A stretch of 64,000 nt of DNA from Clostridia bacterium. GTDB lineage: Bacteria; Bacillota; Clostridia; Oscillospirales; Acutalibacteraceae. Every line of letters starts with the position of its first letter. Positions within the stretch are counted from its first letter, which is position 1. The position numbers and the translations under genes were made by a program. Positions 7,415 through 15,536 of the stretch are shown here, piece by piece. The stretch lies in the NCBI GenBank assembly GCA_017465825.1, contig JAFTVI010000035.1:124001-188000 (forward strand), read 5' to 3'. The notes below the pieces were generated by a model. It saw only the letters and a list, made by a program, of their open reading frames with translations, did not search any database and had not been told where the DNA came from.

Positions 7415-8791
7415 ATGAAAGTCCAGTTCACAGAAACAATTCTGCGTGACGCACAGCAGTCTCTGATTGCTACAAGAATGCCCTTTGAAACTTTCAAGCC
7501 CGTTCTTGAAAAGCTCAATAAGGCAGGTTATTATTCACTTGAGTGCTGGGGCGGCGCAACCTTTGACTCTTGTCTTCGTTATCTTGATGAAGATCCCTGG
7601 GAGAGACTCAGAAAAATCAAGGCTGCTTGTCCCGATACAAAGCTTCAGATGCTTCTCAGAGGTCAGAATCTTCTCGGTTACAAGCATTATCCCGATGACG
7701 TTGTCCGTATGTTCGTAAGAAAGAGCGTAGAAAACGGTATTGACGTTATCAGAATTTTCGATGCTCTCAACGACCTTCGCAACATTCAGGTTGCCGTTGA
7801 TGAAACAATCAAGGCAGGTGCAATCGCATCAGGTACGATCTGCTACACCACAAGCCCTGTTCACACTCTTGAAAAGTTTGTTGAAATCGCAAAAGAGCTT
7901 GAAAATATGGGCGTACAGACAATCTGTATCAAGGATATGGCAGGCGTTATGAGCCCCAAAGAGGCTTACGACCTTGTTAAGGCTATCAAGGCGGAGGTTA
8001 AGCTTCCTCTCGTTCTTCATACACATTCCACAACAGGTCTCGGCTTTATGACACTTCTCAAGGCTGTTGAGGCTGGTGCAGATATCATTGATACGGCACT
8101 TTCAAGTATGTCAGGCGGTACAAGCCAGCCTGCAACAGAAACAATGGCTTACGTGCTCCGTCAGTACGGCTACGACGTATCTCTTGACGATAAGCTTCTT
8201 ATGGAAATCAACAAGCACTTCAAGGGCTACAGAGCAGAATGTCTTGATTCAAAGCTTCTCAATCCCGTTGTTATGGCAACAGATACAGACGCTCTTAACT
8301 ATCAGATTCCCGGCGGTATGCTTTCAAACCTTGTTGCACAGCTTACGGCTATGAATAAGCTTGATAAGCTCGATGAGGTTCTTGCCGAAACTCCCAGAGT
8401 AAGAGCAGATCTCGGTTATCCTCCCCTTGTTACACCTCTGAGCCAGATGGTCGGCGTTCAGGCTACAAAGAACGTTCTTGACGGCGAGCGCTACAAGAAC
8501 ATCGCAAAGGAAATTCAGGGTTATATCAAGGGTGAATACGGCAGAGCTCCCGGCGAAATCAAGCCTGAGCTTATCACAAAGGTTCTCGGCGACGAACAGC
8601 CCATTACCTGCCGTTTTGCCGATACTCTCGCAGACGGTATTCCTGCCGCAAGAGAATATCTCGGTGACAAGGCAACCTGTGATGAGGACGTGCTTTCATA
8701 TATCGCATTCCCTCAGCAGGCAGAGGCTTTCTTCGAAAAGAGAGCAGACCTTAAAAAGCGTACCTTCAGTTTTTCAATAAAGAAAGTTTGA
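7415..8791 (+). CDS. oadA: Oxaloacetate decarboxylase/carboxyltransferase alpha-type subunit
   Basis: 458 residues without a biotinyl domain. The protein is the carboxyltransferase (5S/PycB/OadA) type: TILRDAQQSLIATRM near the start, the LECWGGATFD segment, RIFDALND, the IKDMAGVMSP region with the catalytic lysine, and the HTHSTTG metal-binding histidines. It transfers CO2 between an oxoacid (oxaloacetate is typical) and carrier biotin in the cytoplasm. The biotin carrier is encoded separately two genes downstream, and the membrane pump OadB follows, so the genes would form a Na+-translocating decarboxylase. Substrate by family; methylmalonyl-CoA or glutaconyl-CoA is less likely for this subunit. 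AGGAGG lies before the ATG. Confidence 0.85.
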   Translation: MKVQFTETILRDAQQSLIATRMPFETFKPVLEKLNKAGYYSLECWGGATFDSCLRYLDEDPWERLRKIKAACPDTKLQMLLRGQNLLGYKHYPDDVVRMFVRKSVENGIDVIRIFDALNDLRNIQVAVDETIKAGAIASGTICYTTSPVHTLEKFVEIAKELENMGVQTICIKDMAGVMSPKEAYDLVKAIKAEVKLPLVLHTHSTTGLGFMTLLKAVEAGADIIDTALSSMSGGTSQPATETMAYVLRQYGYDVSLDDKLLMEINKHFKGYRAECLDSKLLNPVVMATDTDALNYQIPGGMLSNLVAQLTAMNKLDKLDEVLAETPRVRADLGYPPLVTPLSQMVGVQATKNVLDGERYKNIAKEIQGYIKGEYGRAPGEIKPELITKVLGDEQPITCRFADTLADGIPAAREYLGDKATCDEDVLSYIAFPQQAEAFFEKRADLKKRTFSFSIKKV

Positions 8792-8805
8792 GGTGAGCTT
8801 ACAGT

Positions 8806-9324
8806 ATGACACCTACACTCTTTAATATGCAGATGAGTTGGGGCGAAACACTTAAAACCTCAGTTGTCGGTTTTGTAATTGTTATGATTGTTCTTGCTGT
8901 TATTGCGGTGCTTATTCTTATTATTTCAAAAGCATTCAAAGCAATCAGCGGTGCGGCATCAAAAACCGAAAAAAGCGAGGATGCACCTGTTGCGGCTCCC
9001 GTTGTTGAAAATGCGGCATCTGTCGCGCCCGTTGCAGCTACAGCACCTGCTGTTGCGCCTGTGCAGGCAATTCCCGGATATCTTCATCTTGAGAATACGG
9101 ACGAGCGTACAGCCGCAACTATTATGGCAATCGTAAGCCACGAGACAGGTATCCCCCTTAACCGTCTTGCATTCAGCTCAATTAAGCTTCTTCGCGAAGA
9201 GCTTGTTCTTGAAAACACTGATGATCAGACAGCCGCAATCATTATGGCTATCGTAAGCGATCAGACAGGTATACCCCTTAACAGACTTGAGTTCAGGTCA
9301 ATTAAATTGATAGAGGAGAATTAA
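8806..9324 (+). CDS. OadG-like membrane subunit with duplicated C-terminal module
   Basis: 172 residues. The N-terminal part has one transmembrane helix (about residues 19-46), followed by an Ala/Pro/Val-rich linker as in delta/gamma subunits of sodium-pump decarboxylases. The C-terminal part consists of two direct copies of about 38 residues, each beginning LENTD, continuing TAA-IMAIVS and GIPLNRL and ending F-SIKL. Single copies of such an IAA..AIV/SI module end ordinary OadG proteins, so this one has undergone an internal duplication. It lies 14 bp after oadA and 2 bp before the biotin carrier. Role: anchor and assembly of the decarboxylase complex (inferred). Confidence 0.7.
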   Translation: MTPTLFNMQMSWGETLKTSVVGFVIVMIVLAVIAVLILIISKAFKAISGAASKTEKSEDAPVAAPVVENAASVAPVAATAPAVAPVQAIPGYLHLENTDERTAATIMAIVSHETGIPLNRLAFSSIKLLREELVLENTDDQTAAIIMAIVSDQTGIPLNRLEFRSIKLIEEN

Positions 9325-9326
9325 TT

Positions 9327-9755
9327 ATGAAATACATTGTTACATTAAACGGTAAAAACTATGAAGTAAATGTTGAAGAAACAGAAGCAATCATCGAGTC
9401 TGTTACAGATGTTCCCGTAGCGGTTGCTCCCGTTGTAGCACCTGTTGCACCCGTAGTAGCTCCTGCTCCTGTTGCAGCTGCTCCCGCAGCTCCCGTTGCT
9501 CAGGCTGCTCCCGCAGCACCTGCCGCTCCTGTTGCTGCAGGCGACGGCGAAAAGGTTGTAGCTCCTATGCCCGGAAATATCATTGAAGTTAAGGTTTCCG
9601 TTGGTCAGGCTGTCAAGAGAGGCGACGTTGTAGTTGTCCTTGAGGCTATGAAAATGGAAAATGAAATCGTTGCTCCCGTTGACGGTACAGTCAAGCAGAT
9701 TCTTGTTCAGAAAGGCAACACAGTTGATACTGATGAGGTTCTTGCAGTTATCTGA
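9327..9755 (+). CDS. Biotin carboxyl carrier subunit
   Basis: 142 residues. A short N-terminal beta segment is followed by a long Ala/Pro/Val linker (residues about 30-72) and a biotinyl domain with the AMKMEN motif, whose lysine carries biotin. It shuttles carboxybiotin from the carboxyltransferase to OadB. Position between the OadG-like and OadB genes fits a Na+-pumping decarboxylase operon. The equivalent in glutaconyl-CoA decarboxylase is GcdC. Confidence 0.9.
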   Translation: MKYIVTLNGKNYEVNVEETEAIIESVTDVPVAVAPVVAPVAPVVAPAPVAAAPAAPVAQAAPAAPAAPVAAGDGEKVVAPMPGNIIEVKVSVGQAVKRGDVVVVLEAMKMENEIVAPVDGTVKQILVQKGNTVDTDEVLAVI

Positions 9756-9772
9756 GAAAGGACTAAGGTTTA

Positions 9773-10981
9773 ATGAGTATTGTTGAAGTTTTAACAGGCT
9801 TGTGGGAGTCCTCAGGCTTAGGTGCTTTGTTCAACGGCACCGCAAGCTGGAGAAACCTTGTAATGATACTTGTGGCGGCTGTATTTCTGTATCTTGCTAT
9901 TGCAAAGAAATTCGAGCCCTTACTGCTTGTGCCCATTGCATTCGGTATTCTTCTTGCAAATCTCCCCGGCTCTGAAATAATGTATGATTCAATCGGTCTT
10001 ACCGACCCTGCCACAATGGATGCCATCGAATCCGGTGCTGTCCAATCGGGGCATTGGTATGATTCGGGTGTTCTGCGTTTGCTGTATACCGGCGTTAAGA
10101 GCAGTATTTTCCCCTGCCTTATCTTTATGGGCGTCGGTGCAATGACAGACTTCGGCCCTCTGCTTTCTAATCCTGTCAGCCTTCTTTTGGGTGCGGCGGC
10201 TCAGCTCGGTATTTATGTTGCTTTCATTGTTGCTATCGTTTTCGGTTTCTCACCCGAACAGGCGGCTTCCATTTCAATTATCGGCGGTGCAGACGGTCCT
10301 ACGGCTATCTTCCTTACAGGTAAGCTCGCTCCCGAATTGCTTGCACCTATCGCTGTTGCGGCATATTCATATATGGCACTTATTCCTATTATTCAGCCTC
10401 CCGTTATGAAGATGCTCACAACTAAGAAAGAGCGCTCGGTAAAGATGACACAGCTCCGCAAGGTAACAAAAGTGGAGAAAATCATTTTCCCCGTTATTGT
10501 TCTTATAATTACTGCGCTCATTCTTCCCAGCGTTATTCCGCTTCTCGGTATGTTTATGCTCGGTAATCTTCTTAAAGAGTGCGCTGTTACGGACAGACTT
10601 TCCGATACCGCACAGAATGCACTTATGAACATTGTTACGATTCTCTTAGGTGTCTGTGTAGGTGCTACCGCAAACGGCGAAACATTCCTTACCTGGGAAA
10701 CAATCAAAATTGTTCTTCTCGGTCTGTTTGCATTTGTATTCTCAACTGTAGGCGGTGTGCTTCTCGGAAAGCTTCTCTATGTGCTTACAAAGGGTAAGAT
10801 AAATCCCCTTATCGGTTCTGCAGGTGTTTCTGCTGTTCCTATGGCGGCTCGTGTTTCACAGAAGGTCGGTGCGGAAGAAGATCCCACAAACTTCCTGCTT
10901 ATGCACGCTATGGGCCCCAACGTAGCAGGCGTTATCGGTTCTGCTGTTGCGGCAGGCTATCTTCTCACGCTTTTCGGTTAA
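9773..10981 (+). CDS. oadB: Na+-translocating decarboxylase beta subunit
   Basis: 402 residues, polytopic. Contains the hallmark [17 protein letters not shown] segment, whose Asp is essential for Na+ transport in this family, and the conserved [11 protein letters not shown] and [15 protein letters not shown] segments. It decarboxylates carboxybiotin and couples this to Na+ export across the cytoplasmic membrane. It begins 17 bp after the biotin carrier. The membrane subunit is shared among oxaloacetate, methylmalonyl-CoA and glutaconyl-CoA decarboxylases; the OadA-type partner argues for oxaloacetate. Confidence 0.9.
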   Translation: MSIVEVLTGLWESSGLGALFNGTASWRNLVMILVAAVFLYLAIAKKFEPLLLVPIAFGILLANLPGSEIMYDSIGLTDPATMDAIESGAVQSGHWYDSGVLRLLYTGVKSSIFPCLIFMGVGAMTDFGPLLSNPVSLLLGAAAQLGIYVAFIVAIVFGFSPEQAASISIIGGADGPTAIFLTGKLAPELLAPIAVAAYSYMALIPIIQPPVMKMLTTKKERSVKMTQLRKVTKVEKIIFPVIVLIITALILPSVIPLLGMFMLGNLLKECAVTDRLSDTAQNALMNIVTILLGVCVGATANGETFLTWETIKIVLLGLFAFVFSTVGGVLLGKLLYVLTKGKINPLIGSAGVSAVPMAARVSQKVGAEEDPTNFLLMHAMGPNVAGVIGSAVAAGYLLTLFG

Positions 10982-10984
10982 GAT

Positions 10985-11629
10985 ATGTATAAGTATATAT
11001 TCTTTGACCTTGACGGTACTCTTACGGATTCGGAAGAAGGCATAATCAGAAGTCTTGAGTATGCCTTTGATGAATTGAATATTGAAAAACCGCCTTACGA
11101 AAAGCTCAGAAAGTTTATCGGTCCGCCCCTTACGGTCTCTTTTCACGATTATATGCATTTTGATGATGAACTCACCGTAAAAGCTATTGAAAAATACCGT
11201 GAAAGATACAATGTGAAAGGCATTTTTGAAAATGTGCCTTATGAGGGTATTCCCGAACTGCTTGATGAACTTTCTGTCAGAGGCTGCAGACTTGCTGTTG
11301 CAACCACAAAGCCTGAATATATGGCATTAAGAGTGACTGACAGATACGAGCTTACAAAGTATTTTGAAACAGTTTCCGGCGCAATCGGTGAGAACGATAC
11401 CAAGGAAGCTGTTATCAGGAAAGCCTGCGAAAGAATGGGTATTCCCGAAAACGAGTGGAATGAGATTCTTATGGTCGGCGACAGAAAATTTGATATAATC
11501 GGTGCACACGCCTGCGGTATAAAATGCTGTGCGGTGGAGTACGGCTTCGCTCCCGATGGTGAATTTGAGGAGTACGGCGCGGATTATGTTGTTGCTGATG
11601 TTGAAGAATTGAAAAATTTTCTTTTTTGA
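10985..11629 (+). CDS. HAD-superfamily phosphatase (phosphoglycolate phosphatase-like)
   Basis: 214 residues of HAD subfamily IA. Motif I is FFDLDGTLTDS with both catalytic aspartates, motif II is the AVATTKP strand, and motifs III-IV fall at the DTKEAVIRKA lysine and MVGDRKFDIIGA. A cap domain occupies residues about 17-80. Likely substrates are small phosphate esters or nucleotides; PpaX or YjjG-type function is possible. It follows oadB by 3 bp, so it is translated from the same transcript, perhaps as a repair phosphatase, and is followed by a terminator. Confidence 0.8.
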   Translation: MYKYIFFDLDGTLTDSEEGIIRSLEYAFDELNIEKPPYEKLRKFIGPPLTVSFHDYMHFDDELTVKAIEKYRERYNVKGIFENVPYEGIPELLDELSVRGCRLAVATTKPEYMALRVTDRYELTKYFETVSGAIGENDTKEAVIRKACERMGIPENEWNEILMVGDRKFDIIGAHACGIKCCAVEYGFAPDGEFEEYGADYVVADVEELKNFLF

Positions 11630-11675
11630 TGAAATGTGAGAATTTCTCCTTTTCAAATATTTTTGCTGCTTAGAG

Positions 11676-11709
11676 AAACACCGTGCTCAGCTCAGAGTGC
11701 GGTGTTTTT
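11676..11709 (+). terminator. Terminator of the decarboxylase operon
   Basis: AAACACCG paired with CGGTGTTT around an inner CTC-AGCT-CAGAG structure, ending in five T's. Confidence 0.75.
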
Positions 11710-11712
11710 CTG

Positions 11713-11741
11713 TTTACAAAGTAGAAAAAATATGATACAAT
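11713..11741 (+). promoter_or_regulatory. proC promoter
   Basis: TTTACA, 17-nt spacer, TACAAT, 20 bp before the proC ATG. Confidence 0.65.
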
Positions 11742-11760
11742 AAACAAAAGGTGATTAATT

Positions 11761-12570
11761 ATGAAAACTATCGGTTTTATAGGTTGCGGAAATATGGCAC
11801 AGCCGATTATTACGCAATGCAAAGAAAAAAATGTTTTTGATAAAGAAAATATTTTTGTTTATGATATAGATAAGGTGAAGCTTACTGAATTTTGTAAAAA
11901 ATTGGGTGTAAATGCGGCGGCTGATGAAAATGAAATTGCAAAAAATTGCGATATCGTTGTGCTTGCAACAAAACCGCAGACATTCCCCGATCTGATACCG
12001 TCGATAAGTGCTTCACTTGCGGAAAACGATCCTCTTATCGTTTCAATCGCCGCAGGTAAAACCACAGTGTATATAAAAGAGCTTACGGGCTACAATGCAA
12101 AGGTCGCAAGGATTTTTCCCAATCTCAATGCAACGGTTGGCGAGGCCGTTTCCGCCTATACAGGCAACGAAAATGTAAGCGATGCGGAGATTTCCAAGGT
12201 GGGTGAAATCTGTCTTTCCTACGGCGAAGCTAAACAGCTTGATGAAAGCCTTTTTTCTGTTTTCGGCGTTCTGGGCGGATGTGTTCCTGCCTATGCGTTT
12301 ATGTTTATAGGTGCGCTTGCAAAAGCAGGCGTGGCAGACGGACTTGACGAAGAAACTGCCCGTGATACGGCAATACAGGCAGTGATGGGCAGTGCAAAGC
12401 TTCTGAAAGAGTGCGGCGGAGATATTGATGAATGGGTAAAAAAGGTCTGCTCTCCCGGCGGCACAACAATAGAGGGCGTGACATCCCTCAGAGAGAGTGA
12501 GCTGGATTCGGTTGTGAAAGACGCATTCCACAAATCATATGTTAAAGATTTGTTGCTCTCAGGTAATTGA
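11761..12570 (+). CDS. proC: Pyrroline-5-carboxylate reductase
   Basis: 269 residues, normal length for ProC, the last enzyme of proline synthesis (NAD(P)H-dependent reduction of pyrroline-5-carboxylate). Evidence: N-terminal dinucleotide-binding GFIGCGNMAQPI, ARIFPNLNATVGEA, the ESLFSVFGVLGGCVPAY segment and the C-terminal signature beginning VCSPGGTTIEGV. AAAGGTG precedes the ATG. It has its own promoter and no partner genes of the pathway beside it. Confidence 0.95.
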   Translation: MKTIGFIGCGNMAQPIITQCKEKNVFDKENIFVYDIDKVKLTEFCKKLGVNAAADENEIAKNCDIVVLATKPQTFPDLIPSISASLAENDPLIVSIAAGKTTVYIKELTGYNAKVARIFPNLNATVGEAVSAYTGNENVSDAEISKVGEICLSYGEAKQLDESLFSVFGVLGGCVPAYAFMFIGALAKAGVADGLDEETARDTAIQAVMGSAKLLKECGGDIDEWVKKVCSPGGTTIEGVTSLRESELDSVVKDAFHKSYVKDLLLSGN

Positions 12571-12668
12571 CGCAGTAAATTGTAAAATATTGTCATTTGT
12601 TTGTTTAATATAGCCAATAAGAAATTTGCGAAAAATGTTTTTTAGGTGAAGTTTTTTAAAAAATATGC

Positions 12669-12697
12669 TTGACTTATGCAAGGTCATAGTATATAAT
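12669..12697 (+). promoter_or_regulatory. Strong promoter of the cohesin gene
   Basis: TTGACT, exact 17-nt spacer, TATAAT. The start site would leave a leader of about 90 nt before the ATG at 12794, with no recognised riboswitch. Confidence 0.8.
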
Positions 12698-12793
12698 ATC
12701 AATGTATTTTGGGCGTATGTCCACTTGATTACGGTATAATGAGTCTCAAGGCTCTTTATATAAGAAAAATTTTTTTAAAGGAAGGTTCTAAAA

Positions 12794-13525
12794 ATGAAAC
12801 TTGCAAAGAAAATGCTCGCTTGTGCAATGGCACTTGCAATGGTAGCAGCTCTTGCTCTTACAGCTTTCGCTGCTGCTCCTGTAGTTACACTTGAAACCAA
12901 AGACGGTCCTACTGAAGACACTGTTGTTGTTCTTGTTTCCGGTAAAGATATTGCTGGTCTTAAGAGCTGCGATCTTGTTATCGATTACGATCCTGAAGTT
13001 CTTGAGTTCAAGGCCGTTGCAAGCGCTTTCAAAAACGTGCTTGTTGGTGTAGACAACGACTACGATGGTTCAGATGATCTGCTTAACGCAGTTGCAGAGT
13101 GTGGTAACCCTGAAGGTACATCACATGTTACCTACGCTCTTGCTATCAGCGCAGACAGCGGTGCAATCGCTGACAGCAACCTTTGCGTAATCACTTTCAA
13201 AGTGCTTGACGCAGACAAGGCATCTGATGTAACTCTGACATACAAGTCATGGGAAGGCACAGCACAGCCTGCTGACGCTAAAGTTACAGTTGGTGAAGCA
13301 GAAGCAACAACAGCTGCTCCCACAACAGCTGCTCCTACAACAGCTGCTCCCACAACAGCTGCTCCTACAACAGCTGCTCCCGTAGAAGATGAGTCTGTTC
13401 CCGTATCAACAACAAAAGTTAACGAAATCCCTGCAACAGGTGATGTTGGCGTAGCTGCTATCGCAGGCGTTATGGCTCTTGCAGCAGTTGCTTTCGTAGC
13501 AACAAGAAAAAAGGATGCTGAATAA
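12794..13525 (+). CDS. Cell-surface single-cohesin protein with LPXTG-like anchor
   Basis: 243 residues. Signal peptide 1-27 (cleavage near AFA). Residues about 28-172 read as a type I-like cohesin domain: GLKSCDLVIDYDPEVLEF near the front and a late VITFKV strand. A TTAAP-repeat linker follows (about 175-198). The C-terminus is a sortase-type signal: IPATGD, a hydrophobic helix, then RKKDAE. Cohesins bind dockerins, and a dockerin-tailed protein is encoded at 38577-40577, so this may display dockerin proteins on the wall. The pairing is inference. The gene has its own strong promoter and terminator and an Ala/Gly-biased codon pattern typical of high expression. Confidence 0.75.
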   Translation: MKLAKKMLACAMALAMVAALALTAFAAAPVVTLETKDGPTEDTVVVLVSGKDIAGLKSCDLVIDYDPEVLEFKAVASAFKNVLVGVDNDYDGSDDLLNAVAECGNPEGTSHVTYALAISADSGAIADSNLCVITFKVLDADKASDVTLTYKSWEGTAQPADAKVTVGEAEATTAAPTTAAPTTAAPTTAAPTTAAPVEDESVPVSTTKVNEIPATGDVGVAAIAGVMALAAVAFVATRKKDAE

Positions 13526-13562
13526 TTCAGTAAACCTCTTTAATTAAGCATTTAATTGCAAA

Positions 13563-13611
13563 TTAAGTTTATCGGGCTTGGCATTTCGGTGTCAGGCCCT
13601 TAAACTTTTTT
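13563..13611 (+). terminator. Terminator of the cohesin gene
   Basis: AAGTTTA/TAAACTT outer stem with an inner GGGC/GGCCC-type stem and six T's. Confidence 0.7.
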
Positions 13612-13641
13612 GCAGTTTTATTTTTTTTCTTCTTCTCGCTT

Positions 13642-13674
13642 ATGACATTTTTTTCAGCCTTCGGAGAGTATAAT
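13642..13674 (+). promoter_or_regulatory. Putative spoIIG-type promoter with extended spacer
   Basis: ATGACA and a perfect TATAAT separated by 21 nt. In Bacillus subtilis the Spo0A-dependent spoIIG promoter is known for a similarly over-long spacer (22 nt). A clear Spo0A box was not found by eye. Confidence 0.45.
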
Positions 13675-13696
13675 GATAATCAAAGGCGGTGTTGGT

Positions 13697-14572
13697 GTGA
13701 AACAGGTAATTTACATAGATGTGTTGATTTTTCTGAATACGGCAATAACCTTTCTTCTCTTATTGGCAACATCGAGGATTACCAAGCTCACGCCATCGGC
13801 AGGTCGGTATGTAATCGGCTCTCTGCTCGGCGGTGCATCATCACTTATAATTTTTGCGCCCGATATGGGCTTGCTTTTGTCTTTGCTGACGAAACTGCTG
13901 TTTTCACTTATCATAGTATCGGTAGTGTATAAACCGAGAAGATTGATGATTACAGCAAAACAGACAGGATATTTTTTCAGTGTCAGCTTTATTTTTGTAG
14001 GTATAATGCTGTGTATAGCATCTTTGCCGGGAGTTTCTCTCATCAGTTATAATAACGGCGTTGCGTACATAGATCTGTCTATGTTCTCGCTTATTGCGGC
14101 GGCGGTTATCTGCTATGCCGTGACCTGCATACTCAACAGCCTTACAAGACACTCGGCTGAGGGTGAAATACTTTATAATATAAAAATCAGCCACAACGGC
14201 GAAACAGTTTCATTAAGCTCTATATTGGATACCGGAAACGGTCTGACTGACCCGTTCAACGGAGAAAGTCTTATTATTGCCGCGCAGAAGGATGTTGCTC
14301 AGCTTCTGAGTGAGGATATTAATAATTATCTGCGGGGCGAAACAGATAAATGCAGTTCGGTACGGCTTGTACCCTGTTCCACAGTTGCTGGTCAGTCGCT
14401 GTTGCCTGTTTTCAGGGCAGATGAAGTAAAAATCACCGGTGGCGGTATGGCTGTCAATATTAAAAATGCGGGAATTGCAGTGTGCACTGCTGAAATCGGC
14501 AATGTAATTCTGCCGTCGAACATATTTGATAATTGCAAAAGGAGAAGAAACAATGAAGTGGTTTACCGTTGA
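13697..14572 (+). CDS. spoIIGA: Sporulation sigma-E-processing peptidase SpoIIGA
   Basis: 291 residues from the GTG at 13697. The upstream in-frame ATG at 13673 lies inside the -10 element, and the protein family starts with an IYIDVL-like helix, both favouring the GTG. Five hydrophobic segments fill the first 150 residues. The C-terminal protease domain holds [12 protein letters not shown], with the aspartic-protease Asp. SpoIIGA cleaves pro-sigma-E at the sporulation septum after a forespore signal. It overlaps sigE by 20 bp, implying coupled translation. The match rests on motif, topology and synteny. Confidence 0.9.
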   Translation: MKQVIYIDVLIFLNTAITFLLLLATSRITKLTPSAGRYVIGSLLGGASSLIIFAPDMGLLLSLLTKLLFSLIIVSVVYKPRRLMITAKQTGYFFSVSFIFVGIMLCIASLPGVSLISYNNGVAYIDLSMFSLIAAAVICYAVTCILNSLTRHSAEGEILYNIKISHNGETVSLSSILDTGNGLTDPFNGESLIIAAQKDVAQLLSEDINNYLRGETDKCSSVRLVPCSTVAGQSLLPVFRADEVKITGGGMAVNIKNAGIAVCTAEIGNVILPSNIFDNCKRRRNNEVVYR

Positions 14573-15269
14573 TTACATAAAAAGCTTATTCGTAAGGCTC
14601 AGGCTGAAATTTATGGGCGGCAGAGTGTTTTACATAAACGGACCCCAGACGCTCCCTCCGCCGCTCACAAAAGCACAGGAGGAGGAATGCTTGCATCTGC
14701 TGTCCGAGGGTGATAAACAGGCGAGAGAGAAGCTGATAACACATAATCTGCGCCTTGTGGTTTATATCGCAAAAAAATTTGAGAATACGGGAATTTGCGT
14801 TGATGACCTTGCATCAATCGGCACAATAGGTCTGATTAAAGCGGTGAATACATTCTGCCCCGAAAAAAATATAAAGCTTGCAACCTATGCAAGCCGATGT
14901 ATAGAAAATGAGATTCTTATGTATTTAAGAAAAGCAAGCAACCGAAAAACAGAGCTGTCATTTGATGAACCGCTGAATGTGGACCACGACGGAAATGAGC
15001 TTTTGCTGTCGGACGTATTGACCGATCAGGAGAGTGTAGTTGACAGCTCCATAGAATACGAGGAAGAAAAAAATATGCTGCACGCCGTTGTGAACGCATT
15101 GAACGAGCGCGAGCGTATGATAATAAATATGCGTTTCGGCATAGACGGCGGCGAGGAGCATACACAAAAAGAGGTTGCGGATATACTTGGTATTTCACAA
15201 AGCTATATTTCAAGACTTGAAAAAAGAATACTTGAAAAAATTAAAAGGGAACTGGAAGCTAAACAATAA
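14553..15269 (+). CDS. sigE: Sporulation sigma factor sigma-E (pro-form)
   Basis: 238 residues, the expected length. The first ~28 residues are a basic/hydrophobic pro-sequence removed by SpoIIGA. The mature part begins near GPQTLPPPL and contains region 2 ([42 protein letters not shown]) and region 4 ([22 protein letters not shown]). It directs mother-cell transcription early in sporulation. The ATG at 14553 has AAAAGGAG upstream. The gene ends CAA TAA, and these bases are also the first bases of the repeat element at 15264. Unlike many relatives, sigG does not follow. Confidence 0.95.
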   Translation: MKWFTVDYIKSLFVRLRLKFMGGRVFYINGPQTLPPPLTKAQEEECLHLLSEGDKQAREKLITHNLRLVVYIAKKFENTGICVDDLASIGTIGLIKAVNTFCPEKNIKLATYASRCIENEILMYLRKASNRKTELSFDEPLNVDHDGNELLLSDVLTDQESVVDSSIEYEEEKNMLHAVVNALNERERMIINMRFGIDGGEEHTQKEVADILGISQSYISRLEKRILEKIKRELEAKQ

Positions 15270-15475
15270 TTTATCGGCAGATGCCGATAAATTATTGTAG
15301 CGATATAAATCCGTAAACGGATTTTCGATATACCTGACGATGCGATATATACATTCGTATACGATATGTGCCTGTCGGCACGCGGATTTATATCATATCG
15401 CATTTGATCAAAGCGACAAATATATCGCGTTGTAAACATATCGCGTTGCGTCAGCAACATATCGCTAAATTATTG
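15264..15475 (+). repeat. Nested-palindrome element with CAATAATTTA boxes and CGATAT-spaced hairpins
   Basis: Bounded by CAATAATTTA (15264) and TAAATTATTG (15466). A third box at 15288 closes a 34-nt end palindrome around TCGGC-AGAT-GCCGA. The body alternates (G/T/A)CGATAT boxes on the left and ATATCGC boxes on the right with small hairpins such as AAATCCGT-AA-ACGGATTT, GTGCC-TGTC-GGCAC and GTTGC-GTCA-GCAAC. It is built like the element at 6850. It supplies the sigE stop codon and separates sigE from the convergent gene at 15537. Confidence 0.75.
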
Positions 15476-15504
15476 TTTTTCTTTTTTTTGCAATCACAAA
15501 ATTT

Positions 15505-15529
15505 AAGGCGGCAGAACTTCTGCCGCCTT
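15505..15529. terminator. Palindrome between convergent genes, possible bidirectional terminator
   Basis: AAGGCGGCAGAA-C-TTCTGCCGCCTT, a perfect 12-bp stem. T tracts on either side are short and interrupted. Confidence 0.5.
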
Positions 15530-15536
15530 TGTGTGT

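Noticed and set aside
15203-15460. Open frame on the minus strand through the element after sigE
   Set aside because: It is made of hairpin modules and overlaps the sigE end; there is no ribosome-binding site.
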